Source: Streptomyces actinomycinicus (GTDB lineage Bacteria > Actinomycetota > Actinomycetes > Streptomycetales > Streptomycetaceae). Taken from it: DNA of 64,000 nucleotides. The position numbers were made by a program, and so were the translations under genes. Below, one piece after another: positions 22,658-31,432 of this stretch. The stretch spans positions 1 to 64,000 of the forward strand of contig NZ_JAERRK010000022.1 in assembly GCF_016741775.1 (NCBI RefSeq), in the 5' to 3' direction. The notes beneath the pieces are model-generated. The model saw only the letters and a list, made by a program, of their open reading frames with translations, searched no databases and was not told the DNA's origin. Numbering within the stretch: the first letter of the stretch is position 1; the number at the start of each line of letters is the position of its first letter.

Positions 22658-23425
22658 TCAGGCGCCGATGGCGTGCAGACCGCCGTCGACGTGGATGATC
22701 TCGCCCGTGGTCTTCGGGAACCAGTCGCTCAGCAGGGCGACGACACCGCGGCCGGCCGGCTCCGGGTCCTTCAGGTCCCACTCCAGCGGGGAGCGGGAGT
22801 CCCAGACGGAGGCCAGGTCGGCGAAGCCCGGGATGGACTTGGCGGCCATGGAGCCGATCGGGCCCGCCGAGATGAGGTTGCAGCGGATGTTCTGCTTGCC
22901 CAGGTCGCGCGCCATGTAGCGGCTGGTGGCCTCCAGGGCGGCCTTGGCCGGGCCCATCCAGTCGTACTGCGGCCAGGCGTACTGGGCGTCGAAGGTGAGG
23001 CCGACGACCGAGCCGCCGTTCTGCATCAGCGGCAGGCAGGCCATGGTCAGCGACTTCAGCGAGAACGCCGAGACGTGCATGGCGGTGGCCACCGACTCGA
23101 ACGGGGTGTTGAGGAAGTTGCCGCCGAGCGCGTCCTGCGGCGCGAAGCCGATGGAGTGGACGATGCCGTCGAGGCCGCCCAGCTCCTCGCCGACGACGTC
23201 GGCCAGGCGCGCGAGGTGCTCCTCGTTCGTCACGTCCAGCTCGATGACCTTGGCCGGCTTCGGCAGCTTCTTGGCGATGCGCTCGGTCAGCGTCGGCCGC
23301 GGGAACGCGGTCAGGATGATCTCGGCGCCCTGCTCCTGGGCGAGCTTGGCGACGTGGAAGGCGATGGAGGACTCCATCAGCACACCCGTGACCAGGATGC
23401 GCTTGCCCTCGAGAATTCCGCTCAT
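22658..23425 (-). CDS. fabI: Enoyl-[acyl-carrier-protein] reductase (NADH), FabI/InhA
   Basis: A 255-residue enzyme catalysing the last reduction of each fatty-acid elongation cycle. The modified Rossmann motif GVLMESSIAFHVAKLAQEQG is close to mycobacterial InhA. The catalytic tyrosine and lysine are in the YDWMGPAKAALE stretch (Y-x6-K, the enoyl reductase spacing), and SAGPIGSMAAKSIPGF is the substrate-loop region. It is encoded five bases after fabG and forms an operon with it. The protein is expected to be the target of isoniazid- or triclosan-type inhibitors. ATG at 23425. Confidence 0.95.
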   Translation of the reverse strand: MSGILEGKRILVTGVLMESSIAFHVAKLAQEQGAEIILTAFPRPTLTERIAKKLPKPAKVIELDVTNEEHLARLADVVGEELGGLDGIVHSIGFAPQDALGGNFLNTPFESVATAMHVSAFSLKSLTMACLPLMQNGGSVVGLTFDAQYAWPQYDWMGPAKAALEATSRYMARDLGKQNIRCNLISAGPIGSMAAKSIPGFADLASVWDSRSPLEWDLKDPEPAGRGVVALLSDWFPKTTGEIIHVDGGLHAIGA

Positions 23426-23430
23426 GGTGA

Positions 23431-24135
23431 TCAGTGACCCATTCCCAGTCCGCCGTCAACGGGAATGACGGCTCCAGTGATGTACGAGGCTTCGTCCGAG
23501 GCGAGGAACCGCACGGTCGCGGCGATCTCCTCCGGCTGCGCGTAGCGGCCGAGCGGCACCTGCGAGACGATGTTCTGGCGCTGCTCGTCGGTGAGCGCCT
23601 GCGTCATGTCGGTGTCGACGAAGCCCGGCGCGACGACGTTGAAGGTGATGTTGCGCGAGCCCAGCTCCCGGGCGAGGGAGCGCGCGAAGCCGACCATGGC
23701 GGCCTTGGAGGCGGCGTAGTTCGCCTGCCCCGCCGAGCCGAGCAGACCGACGACCGACGAGATCAGGACGACCCGGCCCTTCTTGGCGCGCAGCATGCCG
23801 CGGTTGGCCCGCTTGACGACACGGAAGGTGCCGGTCAGGTTGGTGTCGACGACCGAGGTGAAGTCCTCCTCGGTCATGCGCATCAGGAGCTGGTCCTTGG
23901 TGACGCCGGCGTTGGCGACCAGGACCTCGACCGGACCGTGCTGGTCCTCGATCTCCTTGTAGGCCTGCTCCACCTGCTCCGAGTCGGTGATGTCGCACTT
24001 GACGGCCAGGAAGCCCGCGGGCGGCTCACCCGAGCGGTACGTGATCGCGACCTTGTCGCCGGCGTCGGCGAATGCGCGGGCGATGGCGAGGCCGATGCCC
24101 CGGTTGCCTCCGGTGACGAGAACCGAGCGGCTCAA
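23431..24135 (-). CDS. fabG: 3-oxoacyl-[acyl-carrier-protein] reductase FabG
   Basis: A 234-residue SDR that reduces 3-oxoacyl-ACP with NADPH. It has the cofactor motif TGGNRGIGLAIARAF, the NAG motif (VLVANAGVTKDQLLMRMTEE), catalytic Ser in SSVVGLLGSAGQANY and YAASK. The sequence closely resembles mycobacterial MabA/FabG1, and the fabG-fabI order matches the mabA-inhA operon. Translation starts at a TTG (24135) preceded by AAAGGGTGAT, an uncommon start codon that may keep expression moderate. It is divergent from the TldD gene, with a 240-base interval that holds both promoters. Confidence 0.95.
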   Translation of the reverse strand: MSRSVLVTGGNRGIGLAIARAFADAGDKVAITYRSGEPPAGFLAVKCDITDSEQVEQAYKEIEDQHGPVEVLVANAGVTKDQLLMRMTEEDFTSVVDTNLTGTFRVVKRANRGMLRAKKGRVVLISSVVGLLGSAGQANYAASKAAMVGFARSLARELGSRNITFNVVAPGFVDTDMTQALTDEQRQNIVSQVPLGRYAQPEEIAATVRFLASDEASYITGAVIPVDGGLGMGH

Positions 24136-24375
24136 CGGATCACCCTTTCGATAGCGGTCTGACAGATCCGCCCGAACACCTGGATGACAGGCGGCTTCAT
24201 CGAAAACCTATCGGTACCACCCCTGCCGCGGGCAATCGGGCACCGACAGTGGCGTGGGGGGTGTCGCTGTCGGATCCCTACAGAATCGGCCGGTCCCGGA
24301 ACGAAAGATGTGGTCCGCCGGGCGGGTCCCGGGCCATGATCGGACGCGACAGGCCACGACAGCAGGGAGACCTCG

Positions 24376-25899
24376 GTGCCTCATTCGATCGACGATGCCT
24401 TCACGGCGCTTCCCCTACGGGCCCTCGCCGACGCCGCGCTGGCACGCGCGCGTGCGCTGGGGGCCGAGCACGCGGATTTCCGGCTGGAGCGGGTGCGCAG
24501 CGCGTCCTGGCGGCTGCGGGACGCCAAGCCCGCCGGGTCGTCGGACACCACCGACCTCGGGTACGCGGTGCGGGTCGTGCACGGGGGCACGTGGGGCTTC
24601 GCGTCGGGGGTGGATCTGACCATGGGCGCCGTCGCGCGGGTCGCCTCGCAGGCGGTGGCGATGGCCAAGCTGTCCGCGCAGGTCATCAAGGCGGCCGGGT
24701 CCGACGAGCGCGTGGAGCTGGCCGACGAGCCGGTGCATGCCGACCGGACGTGGATCTCGTCGTACGAGATCGATCCGTTCTCGGTGCCCGGCGAGGAGAA
24801 GGCCGCGCTGCTGGCGGACTGGAGCACGCGGCTGCTGGCCGCGCCGGGCGTCAGCCATGTCGACGCCTCGCTCCTCACGGTGCACGAGAACAAGTTCTAC
24901 GCCGACACGGCCGGGACCGTGACCACGCAGCAGCGGGTACGGCTGCACCCGGAACTGACGGCCGTGTCCGTCGACGAGTCGAGCGGGGAGTTCGACTCGA
25001 TGCGCACGATCGCGCCGCCGGCCGGGCGCGGCTGGGAGTACCTGACCGGCACCGGCTGGGACTGGGACGCCGAGCTGGAGCAGATCCCGGAACTGCTCGC
25101 CGAGAAGATGCGGGCGCCGAGCGTGCAGCCGGGGCTGTACGACCTGGTGGTCGACCCGTCCAACCTGTGGCTGACCATCCATGAGTCCATCGGCCACGCC
25201 ACGGAGCTGGACCGCGCCCTCGGCTACGAGGCCGCGTACGCCGGCACCTCCTTCGCCACCTTCGACCAGCTCGGCAAGCTGAAGTACGGCTCGGAGCTGA
25301 TGAACGTCACCGGCGACCGCACGGCCGAGCACGGCCTCGCCACCATCGGCTACGACGACGAGGGCGTCGAGGCGCAGTCCTGGGACCTGGTGAAGGACGG
25401 GACGCTGGTGGGCTACCAGCTGGACCGGCGGATCGCCCGGCTGACCGGGTTCGAGCGGTCCAACGGGTGCGCGTTCGCCGACTCGCCGGCTCATGTGCCG
25501 GTGCAGCGCATGGCCAACGTGTCCCTGCAGCCGGATCCGGCCGGGCTGTCCACCGAGGGCCTGATCGGGGGCGTCGACCGGGGCATCTACGTCGTCGGTG
25601 ACCGCTCCTGGTCCATCGACATGCAGAGGTACAACTTCCAGTTCACCGGTCAGCGCTTCTTCAAGATCGAGAACGGGCGGATCGCGGGCCAGCTGAAGGA
25701 CGTGGCCTACCAGGCGACGACCACCGACTTCTGGGGCTCCATGGCCGCCGTGGGAGGTCCGCAGACGTACGTCCTCGGGGGTGCCTTCAACTGCGGCAAG
25801 GCCCAGCCGGGCCAGGTGGCCGCCGTGTCGCACGGGTGCCCGTCCGCCCTCTTCAGGGGCGTCAACATTCTGAACACCACGCAGGAGGCCGGCCGATGA
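24376..25899 (+). CDS. tldD: TldD-type metalloprotease subunit
   Basis: A 507-residue TldD/PmbA family protein. The family zinc motif HExxxH is visible as IHESIGHATELD (His269, Glu270, His274), marking this as the catalytic TldD subunit. Further family blocks are YDLVVDPSNLWL, FGSELMNV-like KYGSELMNVTGD, and the C-terminal GGPQTYVLGGAFNCGKAQPG. TldD/TldE pairs form a heterodimeric protease with a narrow cleft that degrades unfolded peptides and removes leaders in some RiPP pathways. The GTG at 24376 follows GGGAG. The stop overlaps the tldE start by four bases. Confidence 0.93.
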   Translation: MPHSIDDAFTALPLRALADAALARARALGAEHADFRLERVRSASWRLRDAKPAGSSDTTDLGYAVRVVHGGTWGFASGVDLTMGAVARVASQAVAMAKLSAQVIKAAGSDERVELADEPVHADRTWISSYEIDPFSVPGEEKAALLADWSTRLLAAPGVSHVDASLLTVHENKFYADTAGTVTTQQRVRLHPELTAVSVDESSGEFDSMRTIAPPAGRGWEYLTGTGWDWDAELEQIPELLAEKMRAPSVQPGLYDLVVDPSNLWLTIHESIGHATELDRALGYEAAYAGTSFATFDQLGKLKYGSELMNVTGDRTAEHGLATIGYDDEGVEAQSWDLVKDGTLVGYQLDRRIARLTGFERSNGCAFADSPAHVPVQRMANVSLQPDPAGLSTEGLIGGVDRGIYVVGDRSWSIDMQRYNFQFTGQRFFKIENGRIAGQLKDVAYQATTTDFWGSMAAVGGPQTYVLGGAFNCGKAQPGQVAAVSHGCPSALFRGVNILNTTQEAGR

Positions 25900-27290
25900 G
25901 CGCCCGCACCAACAAGCCGCACGAGGTCGTCGAGCAGGCCCTGGCGCTGTCCCGCGCCGACGGCTGCGTCGTCATCGCCGACGAGCACTCCACCGCCAAC
26001 CTGCGCTGGGCCGGCAACGCGCTGACCACCAACGGCGTGACCCGCGGCCGTACGCTCACCGTCATCGCGACCGTGGACGGCAAGGAGGGCACCGCCTCCG
26101 GTGTCGTGTCCCGCTCGGCGGTCACCGCCGAGGACCTGGAACCGCTGGTGCGGGCCGCCGAGGCCGCCGCGCGCGGCGCGGGCCCCGCCGAGGACGCGCA
26201 GCCGCTGGTCGGCGGTGCCCCACAGTCGCCGGACTTCACGGACGCGCCGGCGGAGACGTCCTCGGCCGTGTTCGCCGACTTCGCCCCGGCACTCGGCGAG
26301 GCCTTCGCACGCGCGCGGGCGGGCGGGCGTGAGCTGTACGGCTTCGCCAACCACGAGCTGGTGTCGACGTACATCGGCACGTCCACGGGGCTGCGCCTGC
26401 GGCACGACCAGCCCACCGGCACGCTGGAGCTGAACGCCAAGTCGCCGGACCGCGTCCGCTCCGCCTGGGCCGGCCGGTCGACCCGGGACTTCAAGGACGT
26501 CGACCCGGGCGCGCTCGACGCCGAGCTGGCCGTACGGCTCGGCTGGGCCGAGCGGCGGGTCGAGCTGCCCGCCGGCCGCTACGAGACCCTGCTGCCGCCC
26601 ACGGCCGTGGCGGACCTGCTGATCTACCAGCTGTGGTCGGCGTCGGGCCGGGACGCGGCCGAGGGCCGGACGGTGTTCTCCAGGCCCGGCGGGGGCACGC
26701 GCGTGGGCGAGAAGCTCTCCCGGCTGCCGCTCAGCCTGCGCAGCGACCCCCACGAGCCCGGTCTGGAGTGCCCGCCCTTCGTGGTCGCCCACTCATCGGG
26801 CGGCGACCAGTCCGTCTTCGACAACGGCCTGCCGACGCGCGCCACCGAGTGGATCGGCGAGGGCGTGCTCAAGCACCTGACCACCACCCGGCACAGCGCG
26901 GCCCTCACCGGACTGCCGGTCGCCCCGGTGCTCGGCAACCTGATCCTGGACGGCGGCGGCGACCGGTCCCTGGACGAGATGGTCGCGGACACCGGGCGCG
27001 GGCTGCTGCTGACCTGCCTGTGGTACATCCGCGAGGTCGATCCGGCGACCCTGCTGCTCACGGGCCTGACCCGGGACGGCGTCTACCTCGTCGAGAACGG
27101 CGAGGTGACCGGGCAGGTGAACAACTTCCGGTTCAACGAGTCGCCGGTGGACCTGCTGGGCCGGGCCACCGAGGCCGGGCGCACCGAGAAGACGCTGCCG
27201 CGCGAGTGGAGCGACTGGTTCACCCGGGCCGCGATGCCCGCGCTGCGGATCCCCGATTTCAACATGAGCTCTGTCAGTCAGGGCGTATAA
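25896..27290 (+). CDS. tldE: TldE/PmbA-type metalloprotease partner
   Basis: A 464-residue TldD/PmbA family protein without an HExxxH motif, so the non-catalytic TldE/PmbA partner. Family blocks include LRWAGNALTTNGVTRGRTLT near the N-terminus, GNLILDGGGDRSLDEMVADT, and the C-terminal TGLTRDGVYLVENGEVTGQV and NNFRFNESP. The start ATG lies within the tldD stop (ATGA), so stoichiometric translation of the two subunits is likely. No RiPP precursor or maturation gene is adjacent, which argues for a housekeeping quality-control role. The interval to tyrS is only 56 bases, so tyrS may be partly cotranscribed. Confidence 0.93.
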   Translation: MSARTNKPHEVVEQALALSRADGCVVIADEHSTANLRWAGNALTTNGVTRGRTLTVIATVDGKEGTASGVVSRSAVTAEDLEPLVRAAEAAARGAGPAEDAQPLVGGAPQSPDFTDAPAETSSAVFADFAPALGEAFARARAGGRELYGFANHELVSTYIGTSTGLRLRHDQPTGTLELNAKSPDRVRSAWAGRSTRDFKDVDPGALDAELAVRLGWAERRVELPAGRYETLLPPTAVADLLIYQLWSASGRDAAEGRTVFSRPGGGTRVGEKLSRLPLSLRSDPHEPGLECPPFVVAHSSGGDQSVFDNGLPTRATEWIGEGVLKHLTTTRHSAALTGLPVAPVLGNLILDGGGDRSLDEMVADTGRGLLLTCLWYIREVDPATLLLTGLTRDGVYLVENGEVTGQVNNFRFNESPVDLLGRATEAGRTEKTLPREWSDWFTRAAMPALRIPDFNMSSVSQGV

Positions 27291-27346
27291 CCTCGTAGGC
27301 GGCTGTCACCCGACTGCCCGAAGATCACCAAGGAGACACGAGAACC

Positions 27347-28615
27347 GTGACGGACATCGTCGACGAGCTGAAGTGGCGTGGGCTCATCGCCCTCTCCACG
27401 GACGAGGACGCACTGCGCAAGGCGTTCGCGGACGGCCCCGTCACGTTCTATTGCGGCTTCGACCCGACCGCGCCCAGCCTGCACCTCGGCAACCTGGTGC
27501 AGATCCTGACGATGCGCCGCATCCAGGAGGCGGGGAACCGTCCGCTGGCGCTGGTCGGCGGTGCCACCGGACTCATCGGTGACCCGAAGCCCACGGCCGA
27601 GCGCACGCTGAACGCGCCGGAGGTGGTGGCCGGCTGGGTGGAGCGGCTGCGCGCCCAGATCGAGCCGCTGCTCCACTTCGAGGGGCCGAACGCCGCGCTG
27701 ATGGTCAACAACCTGGACTGGACCCAGGGCCTGTCGGCCATCGAGTTCCTGCGGGACATCGGCAAGCACTTCCGGGTCAACAAGATGATCGCCAAGGAGG
27801 CCGTCTCCCGGCGGCTCAACTCCGACGCGGGCATCAGCTACACCGAGTTCAGCTACCAGATCCTGCAGGGCATGGACTTCCTGGAGCTGTACCGGCGGCA
27901 CGGCTGCACGCTGCAGACCGGCGGCAGCGACCAGTGGGGCAACCTCACCTCGGGCACCGACCTGATCCACCGGGTCGCGCCGGAGGCCGTGGTGCACGCG
28001 CTGGGCACCCCGCTGATCACCAAGGCGGACGGCACCAAGTTCGGCAAGACCGAGTCCGGCACGGTGTGGCTCGACCCCGAGATGACCACGCCGTACGCGT
28101 TCTACCAGTTCTGGGTCAACGCGGACGACCGGGACGTCTCGAAGTTCCTGCGCATCTTCAGCTTCCGGTCCCGCGAGGAGATCGAGGAGCTGGAGCGGCA
28201 GACCGAGGAGCGTCCGCAGGCCCGTGCGGCGCAGCGCGCGCTCGCCGAGGAGCTGACGACGCTGGTGCACGGCGCCGGCCAGACGGCCGCGGTGATCGCC
28301 GCCTCCAAGGCGCTGTTCGGGCAGGGCGAGCTGTCGGAACTGGACGACAGGACGCTGGCGGCGGCGCTCTCCGAGGTGCCGCACGTCCAGGTCGCCGAGC
28401 TGGGCCCGGTGGTCGACCTGTTCGCCGAGGTCGGCCTGGTGGCCAGCAAGTCGGCCGCCCGGCGGACCGTGAAGGAGGGCGGGGCCTACGTGAACAACGT
28501 CAAGGTCACCGCGGAGGACTTCGTCACCTCCACCGAGCAGCTGCTGCACGGGCGGTGGCTGGTCCTGCGGCGCGGGAAGAAGAACCTGGCCGCCGTGGAG
28601 GTCACGGGCGCGTGA
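27347..28615 (+). CDS. tyrS: Tyrosyl-tRNA synthetase
   Basis: A 422-residue class I synthetase that charges tRNA-Tyr. The HIGH motif appears as HLGN (residues 46-49), the KMSKS motif as KFGKT (residues 231-235), and the tyrosine-binding block as GGSDQWGNLTSGTDLIHR. The C-terminal 65 residues form an S4 RNA-binding domain (VASKSAARRTVKEGGAYVNN). The GTG at 27347 has AAGGAG as ribosome binding site. No T-box leader is possible in the 56-base upstream gap. Confidence 0.96.
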   Translation: MTDIVDELKWRGLIALSTDEDALRKAFADGPVTFYCGFDPTAPSLHLGNLVQILTMRRIQEAGNRPLALVGGATGLIGDPKPTAERTLNAPEVVAGWVERLRAQIEPLLHFEGPNAALMVNNLDWTQGLSAIEFLRDIGKHFRVNKMIAKEAVSRRLNSDAGISYTEFSYQILQGMDFLELYRRHGCTLQTGGSDQWGNLTSGTDLIHRVAPEAVVHALGTPLITKADGTKFGKTESGTVWLDPEMTTPYAFYQFWVNADDRDVSKFLRIFSFRSREEIEELERQTEERPQARAAQRALAEELTTLVHGAGQTAAVIAASKALFGQGELSELDDRTLAAALSEVPHVQVAELGPVVDLFAEVGLVASKSAARRTVKEGGAYVNNVKVTAEDFVTSTEQLLHGRWLVLRRGKKNLAAVEVTGA

Positions 28616-28660
28616 GCGTCGCGGGCGTGAGGGCATGACCTCGGCGCCGTGGGGACGTGA

Positions 28661-28720
28661 GGCGGCCTGAGTGCGGTAGCGGTGGCCTGAGTGCGGTAGA
28701 CGTGGCTCGAGTGCTGCGGG
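28661..28720 (+). repeat. 20-base tandem repeat downstream of tyrS
   Basis: Three imperfect 20-base copies of a unit containing GGCCTGAGTGCGGTAG, starting 46 bases after the tyrS stop. The interval to the next gene has no other feature. Confidence 0.6.
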
Positions 28721-28826
28721 GGCGTGGAGGCGGCACCGCGGTGCGGGCGTGGAGGCGGCGGCGCCGTCCCGGGCGTCGCACGCTTCGAGTACTCGGGCTG
28801 CTGCTGCTTGCTCACGCTTCGAGCGC

Positions 28827-29108
28827 TCAGGCCCGCTGCTGCTTACGCTTGCCCAGCGTCGCCATGTAGAGGGCGTCCACCGCGGCCACGATGATGATGG
28901 CGGCGACGAGCTGGAAGATGTGGCGGCTCCAGTCGATGCCCCGGGTCGCCTCCACGCCGACCGCGCGGGCGACCGCGTTGCCCACGATCGCGCCCAGCAT
29001 GCCGCCGATCGTGGTCAGCCACAGGGGGCTGTGCTGCTTGCCCGGGATGATCGCTTTGGCGATGAGGCCCAGCACGAATCCCACGATGATCGCCCACAAC
29101 CAGCCCAT
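28827..29108 (-). CDS. GlsB/YeaQ/YmgE family membrane protein
   Basis: A 93-residue protein with three hydrophobic helices (WLWAIIVGFVLGLIAKAI, TTIGGMLGAIVGNAVARAV, IFQLVAAIIIVAAVDAL). It matches the transglycosylase-associated/GlsB family, small inner-membrane stress proteins of unknown mechanism. The glycine-zipper pattern GGMLGAIVG is characteristic. The ATG at 29108 has AGGAGG five bases upstream; a longer frame to 29396 was rejected. The C-terminus is basic (LGKRKQQRA). It is transcribed alone. Confidence 0.9.
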   Translation of the reverse strand: MGWLWAIIVGFVLGLIAKAIIPGKQHSPLWLTTIGGMLGAIVGNAVARAVGVEATRGIDWSRHIFQLVAAIIIVAAVDALYMATLGKRKQQRA

Positions 29109-29352
29109 GGCTGCCTCCTCGTACGGCTCGACGTGAGCATTACGGCCAGTGTGGTTCCGTCCGCTGTACGGCGCATGTCGGGTTCCCCCGTACGCGGCAC
29201 GGCCGGCGGCGTCGTCGCAGGCGGCGGGCGACCCGGTCTCGAACGCGGTGCGGGCGCGGCGTAACGTGGGACCTGTCCCGGGCCGGTTCCCCGCCGCCGT
29301 GGACAAGGGTGCGGGCCGGGGAGAGTCCGATGCGGGCGGATGGTGGGATCTG

Positions 29353-29760
29353 ATGCGGAAACAGCACGGCGACAGCGGCCAGGTGTTCCGGATCACCGGA
29401 GCCCGGACCGGCCTGGCCGAGGACGTGCGGGGGCGGCAGCGGCGGTACGTGATCTCGATGTCGATCCGTACGGTGTCGGTGATCCTCGCCGCCTCGTTGT
29501 GGAACGTCGAGCGGCACGTGGCCGTCGTCGCGCTCGTGCTCGGTGCGGTCCTGCCCTACATCGCCGTGGTGATCGCCAACGCGGGCCGGGAGCGGCCGCC
29601 GTCCCTTCCGTCGACGTTCGTGACCGCGCCGGTGCGGCCGATGATCGCGCCGCCGCGGACCGAGGAGGAACGGGCGGAGTCCGCACGGGACCGTCAGGCG
29701 GAGGACGCGCCCACGAACCCGGCGGCCGGTGTGCGTGAGGAACGCCCCGGCCCGGTGTGA
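29353..29760 (+). CDS. DUF3099-type membrane protein
   Basis: A 135-residue protein with two transmembrane helices (ISMSIRTVSVILAASLW, VAVVALVLGAVLPYIAVVIANAG), a basic N-terminus (GARTGLAEDVRGRQRRYVIS) and a long charged, disordered C-terminal tail (about 60 residues). This is the arrangement of the actinobacterial DUF3099 family, whose function is unknown. The ATG at 29353 was preferred; an in-frame GTG about 18 codons upstream is possible because the frame is open. It is encoded alone between the GlsB-like gene and a small zinc-binding protein gene. Confidence 0.8.
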   Translation: MRKQHGDSGQVFRITGARTGLAEDVRGRQRRYVISMSIRTVSVILAASLWNVERHVAVVALVLGAVLPYIAVVIANAGRERPPSLPSTFVTAPVRPMIAPPRTEEERAESARDRQAEDAPTNPAAGVREERPGPV

Positions 29761-29913
29761 GCGCCGCTGCGCACAGCCCGTCGCAGAAGCGGAACGTCTC
29801 CACCCGTCAAGCTCAAGAAAAGCTCAGATCAATCCTGCTGTTCCAGTGCCGGGCGGTGGGGTACCCGTGACATACTGCGTACGCGCTCCGCATCCCCCGT
29901 CGGAGCGACGGAC

Positions 29914-29960
29914 CGACGCCGGGCAGCTCCCCCCGTGGCTGCTCGGCGTCGCCTTGTTTG
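29914..29960 (+). terminator. Hairpin with T-rich 3' flank upstream of the small zinc-protein gene
   Basis: A 14-bp stem (CGACGCCGGGCAGC / GCTGCTCGGCGTCG with one G-U pair) and a ten-base loop, followed by CCTTGTTTG. It lies 154 bases after the DUF3099 gene and 42 bases before the next start, so it may terminate the former or attenuate the latter. Confidence 0.6.
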
Positions 29961-29993
29961 CGCCCGTTGTGTGAGACGAACGAGACGAAACCC

Positions 29994-30215
29994 GTGAGTG
30001 ACGAGACCCCGATCTGCTCCGCCAAGGGCTGCCGCACCGCCGCCGTGTGGGTGCTGGCGTGGAACAACCCGAAGATCCACACGCCGGAGCGGCGCAAGAC
30101 GTGGCTCGCCTGCGAGGAGCACCGCGAGCACCTGTCGCAGTTCCTCGGCGTGCGCGGGTTCCTGAAGGACGTGGTCCTGCTCACCGAGTGGCAGGAGCAG
30201 GAGCAGCGGGGCTGA
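29994..30215 (+). CDS. Small Cys/His-rich protein, hypothetical (putative zinc-binding)
   Basis: A 73-residue conserved actinobacterial protein. Two cysteines near the N-terminus (ICSAKGCRTAAVW) and a Cys-His cluster in the middle (WLACEEHREHLSQFL) are spaced like a zinc ribbon, and the rest is a short amphipathic region. I recall relatives carrying the name acetone carboxylase, which is almost certainly a wrong transferred annotation for a protein of this size. The GTG at 29994 starts the conserved part (MSDETPICSAKGC). The ribosome binding site is weak. It is convergent with moaA. Confidence 0.8.
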   Translation: MSDETPICSAKGCRTAAVWVLAWNNPKIHTPERRKTWLACEEHREHLSQFLGVRGFLKDVVLLTEWQEQEQRG

Positions 30216-30272
30216 TCCCGGCGCCGGGGATCGGGTCCCGGCGTGCTTCGCCGGCTGCCGGAGGGGTTGCTC

Positions 30273-31262
30273 TCAGCCGCCGATGGCGGACATCGGCCGG
30301 TCCGGCTGGACGAACGCCGGGTCGTCCAGACCCGCTCCCGCCTTCTTGCCCCACATGGCCAGGCGCCAGATCCGGGCGATCTCCTCGTCCGGGGCGCCCG
30401 AACGCAGTGCCGCCCGCAGATCCGTCTCCTCCGTGGCGAACAGACAGGTCCGTATCTGGCCGTCGGCGGTGAGCCGGGTGCGGTCGCAGGCGGCGCAGAA
30501 CGGGCGGGTGACCGAGGCGATCACGCCGACCCGGTGCGGGCCGCCGTCCACCAGCCAGCGCTCCGCCGGTGCGGAACCGCGCTCGTCGGCGCCCTCCGCG
30601 GTGAGTTCGAAGCGGGTGCGCAGGGAGGCGAGGATGTCCCCGGCGGTGACCATGCCCTCGCGCTTCCAGCCGTGCTGGGCGTCCAGGGGCATCTGCTCGA
30701 TGAAGCGCAGCTCGTAGTCGTGCTCCACCGCCCAGGCCAGCAGGTCCGGGGCCTCGTCGTCGTTCAGGCCCGGCATCAGGACCGAGTTGACCTTCACCGG
30801 CGTGAGACCGGCCTCACGGGCGGCCTCGAGACCTTCGAGGACGTCCTTGTGACGGTCGCGGCGGGTCAGGGCCTTGAAGACGTCCGGGCGGAGGGTGTCC
30901 AGGGAGACGTTGACCCGGTCCAGGCCCGCCGCCTTCAGGGCCGTCGCGGTACGCCTGAGACCGATGCCGTTGGTGGTGAGGGACATCTGGGGGCGCGGTT
31001 CGAGGGCGGCGACGCGCTCGACGATGCCGGCCAGGCCCGGGCGCAGCAGGGGCTCACCGCCGGTGAAGCGGACCTCCTCGATGCCGAGTGTCCGGACCGC
31101 GATGTCGATCAGCCGGACGATCTCGTCGTCCGTGAGCAGATCGGGCTTGGCCAGCCACTGCAGACCCTCCTCGGGCATGCAGTACGTGCAGCGCAGATTG
31201 CACCGGTCGGTCAGCGAAACCCTCAGGTCGGTGGCCACGCGGCCATACGTGTCGATGAGCAC
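30273..31262 (-). CDS. moaA: GTP 3',8-cyclase MoaA
   Basis: A 329-residue radical-SAM enzyme for the first step of molybdenum cofactor synthesis, converting GTP to 3',8-cyclo-H2GTP. The N-terminal cluster ligands are Cys21, Cys25 and Cys28 (CNLRCTYC), and GGEPLLRPG is the SAM-binding GGE motif. The C-terminal second cluster has CAACDRTRLTADGQIRTC, and the protein ends in the essential GG pair (AIGG). The GTG at 31262 is preceded by a long purine-rich AGGGAGGGGG. Other moa genes are not in the window. Confidence 0.95.
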   Translation of the reverse strand: MLIDTYGRVATDLRVSLTDRCNLRCTYCMPEEGLQWLAKPDLLTDDEIVRLIDIAVRTLGIEEVRFTGGEPLLRPGLAGIVERVAALEPRPQMSLTTNGIGLRRTATALKAAGLDRVNVSLDTLRPDVFKALTRRDRHKDVLEGLEAAREAGLTPVKVNSVLMPGLNDDEAPDLLAWAVEHDYELRFIEQMPLDAQHGWKREGMVTAGDILASLRTRFELTAEGADERGSAPAERWLVDGGPHRVGVIASVTRPFCAACDRTRLTADGQIRTCLFATEETDLRAALRSGAPDEEIARIWRLAMWGKKAGAGLDDPAFVQPDRPMSAIGG

Positions 31263-31432
31263 TGGGCCCCCTCCCTCTCCGGATCACCGTTGTTCGTCCG
31301 TCACGGGTCCCCCCGTCACCCGCGAGCCTACGTGAGACCTCCGACAACAACAGCGTCCCGATCCCACGAGGTGAGACGCGGCCGCGTCGTAGGACCGTAC
31401 AGTCCCGGACGACGCGGCCGTCCGTACGAAGC

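Noticed and set aside
24136..24375. Repressor site for fatty-acid genes between fabG and tldD
   Set aside because: No convincing symmetric element was found by eye in this interval.
29149..29352. N-terminal extension of the DUF3099 protein
   Set aside because: The extra 68 residues overlap the divergent promoter of the GlsB-like gene and do not resemble the family; ATG 29353 fits better.
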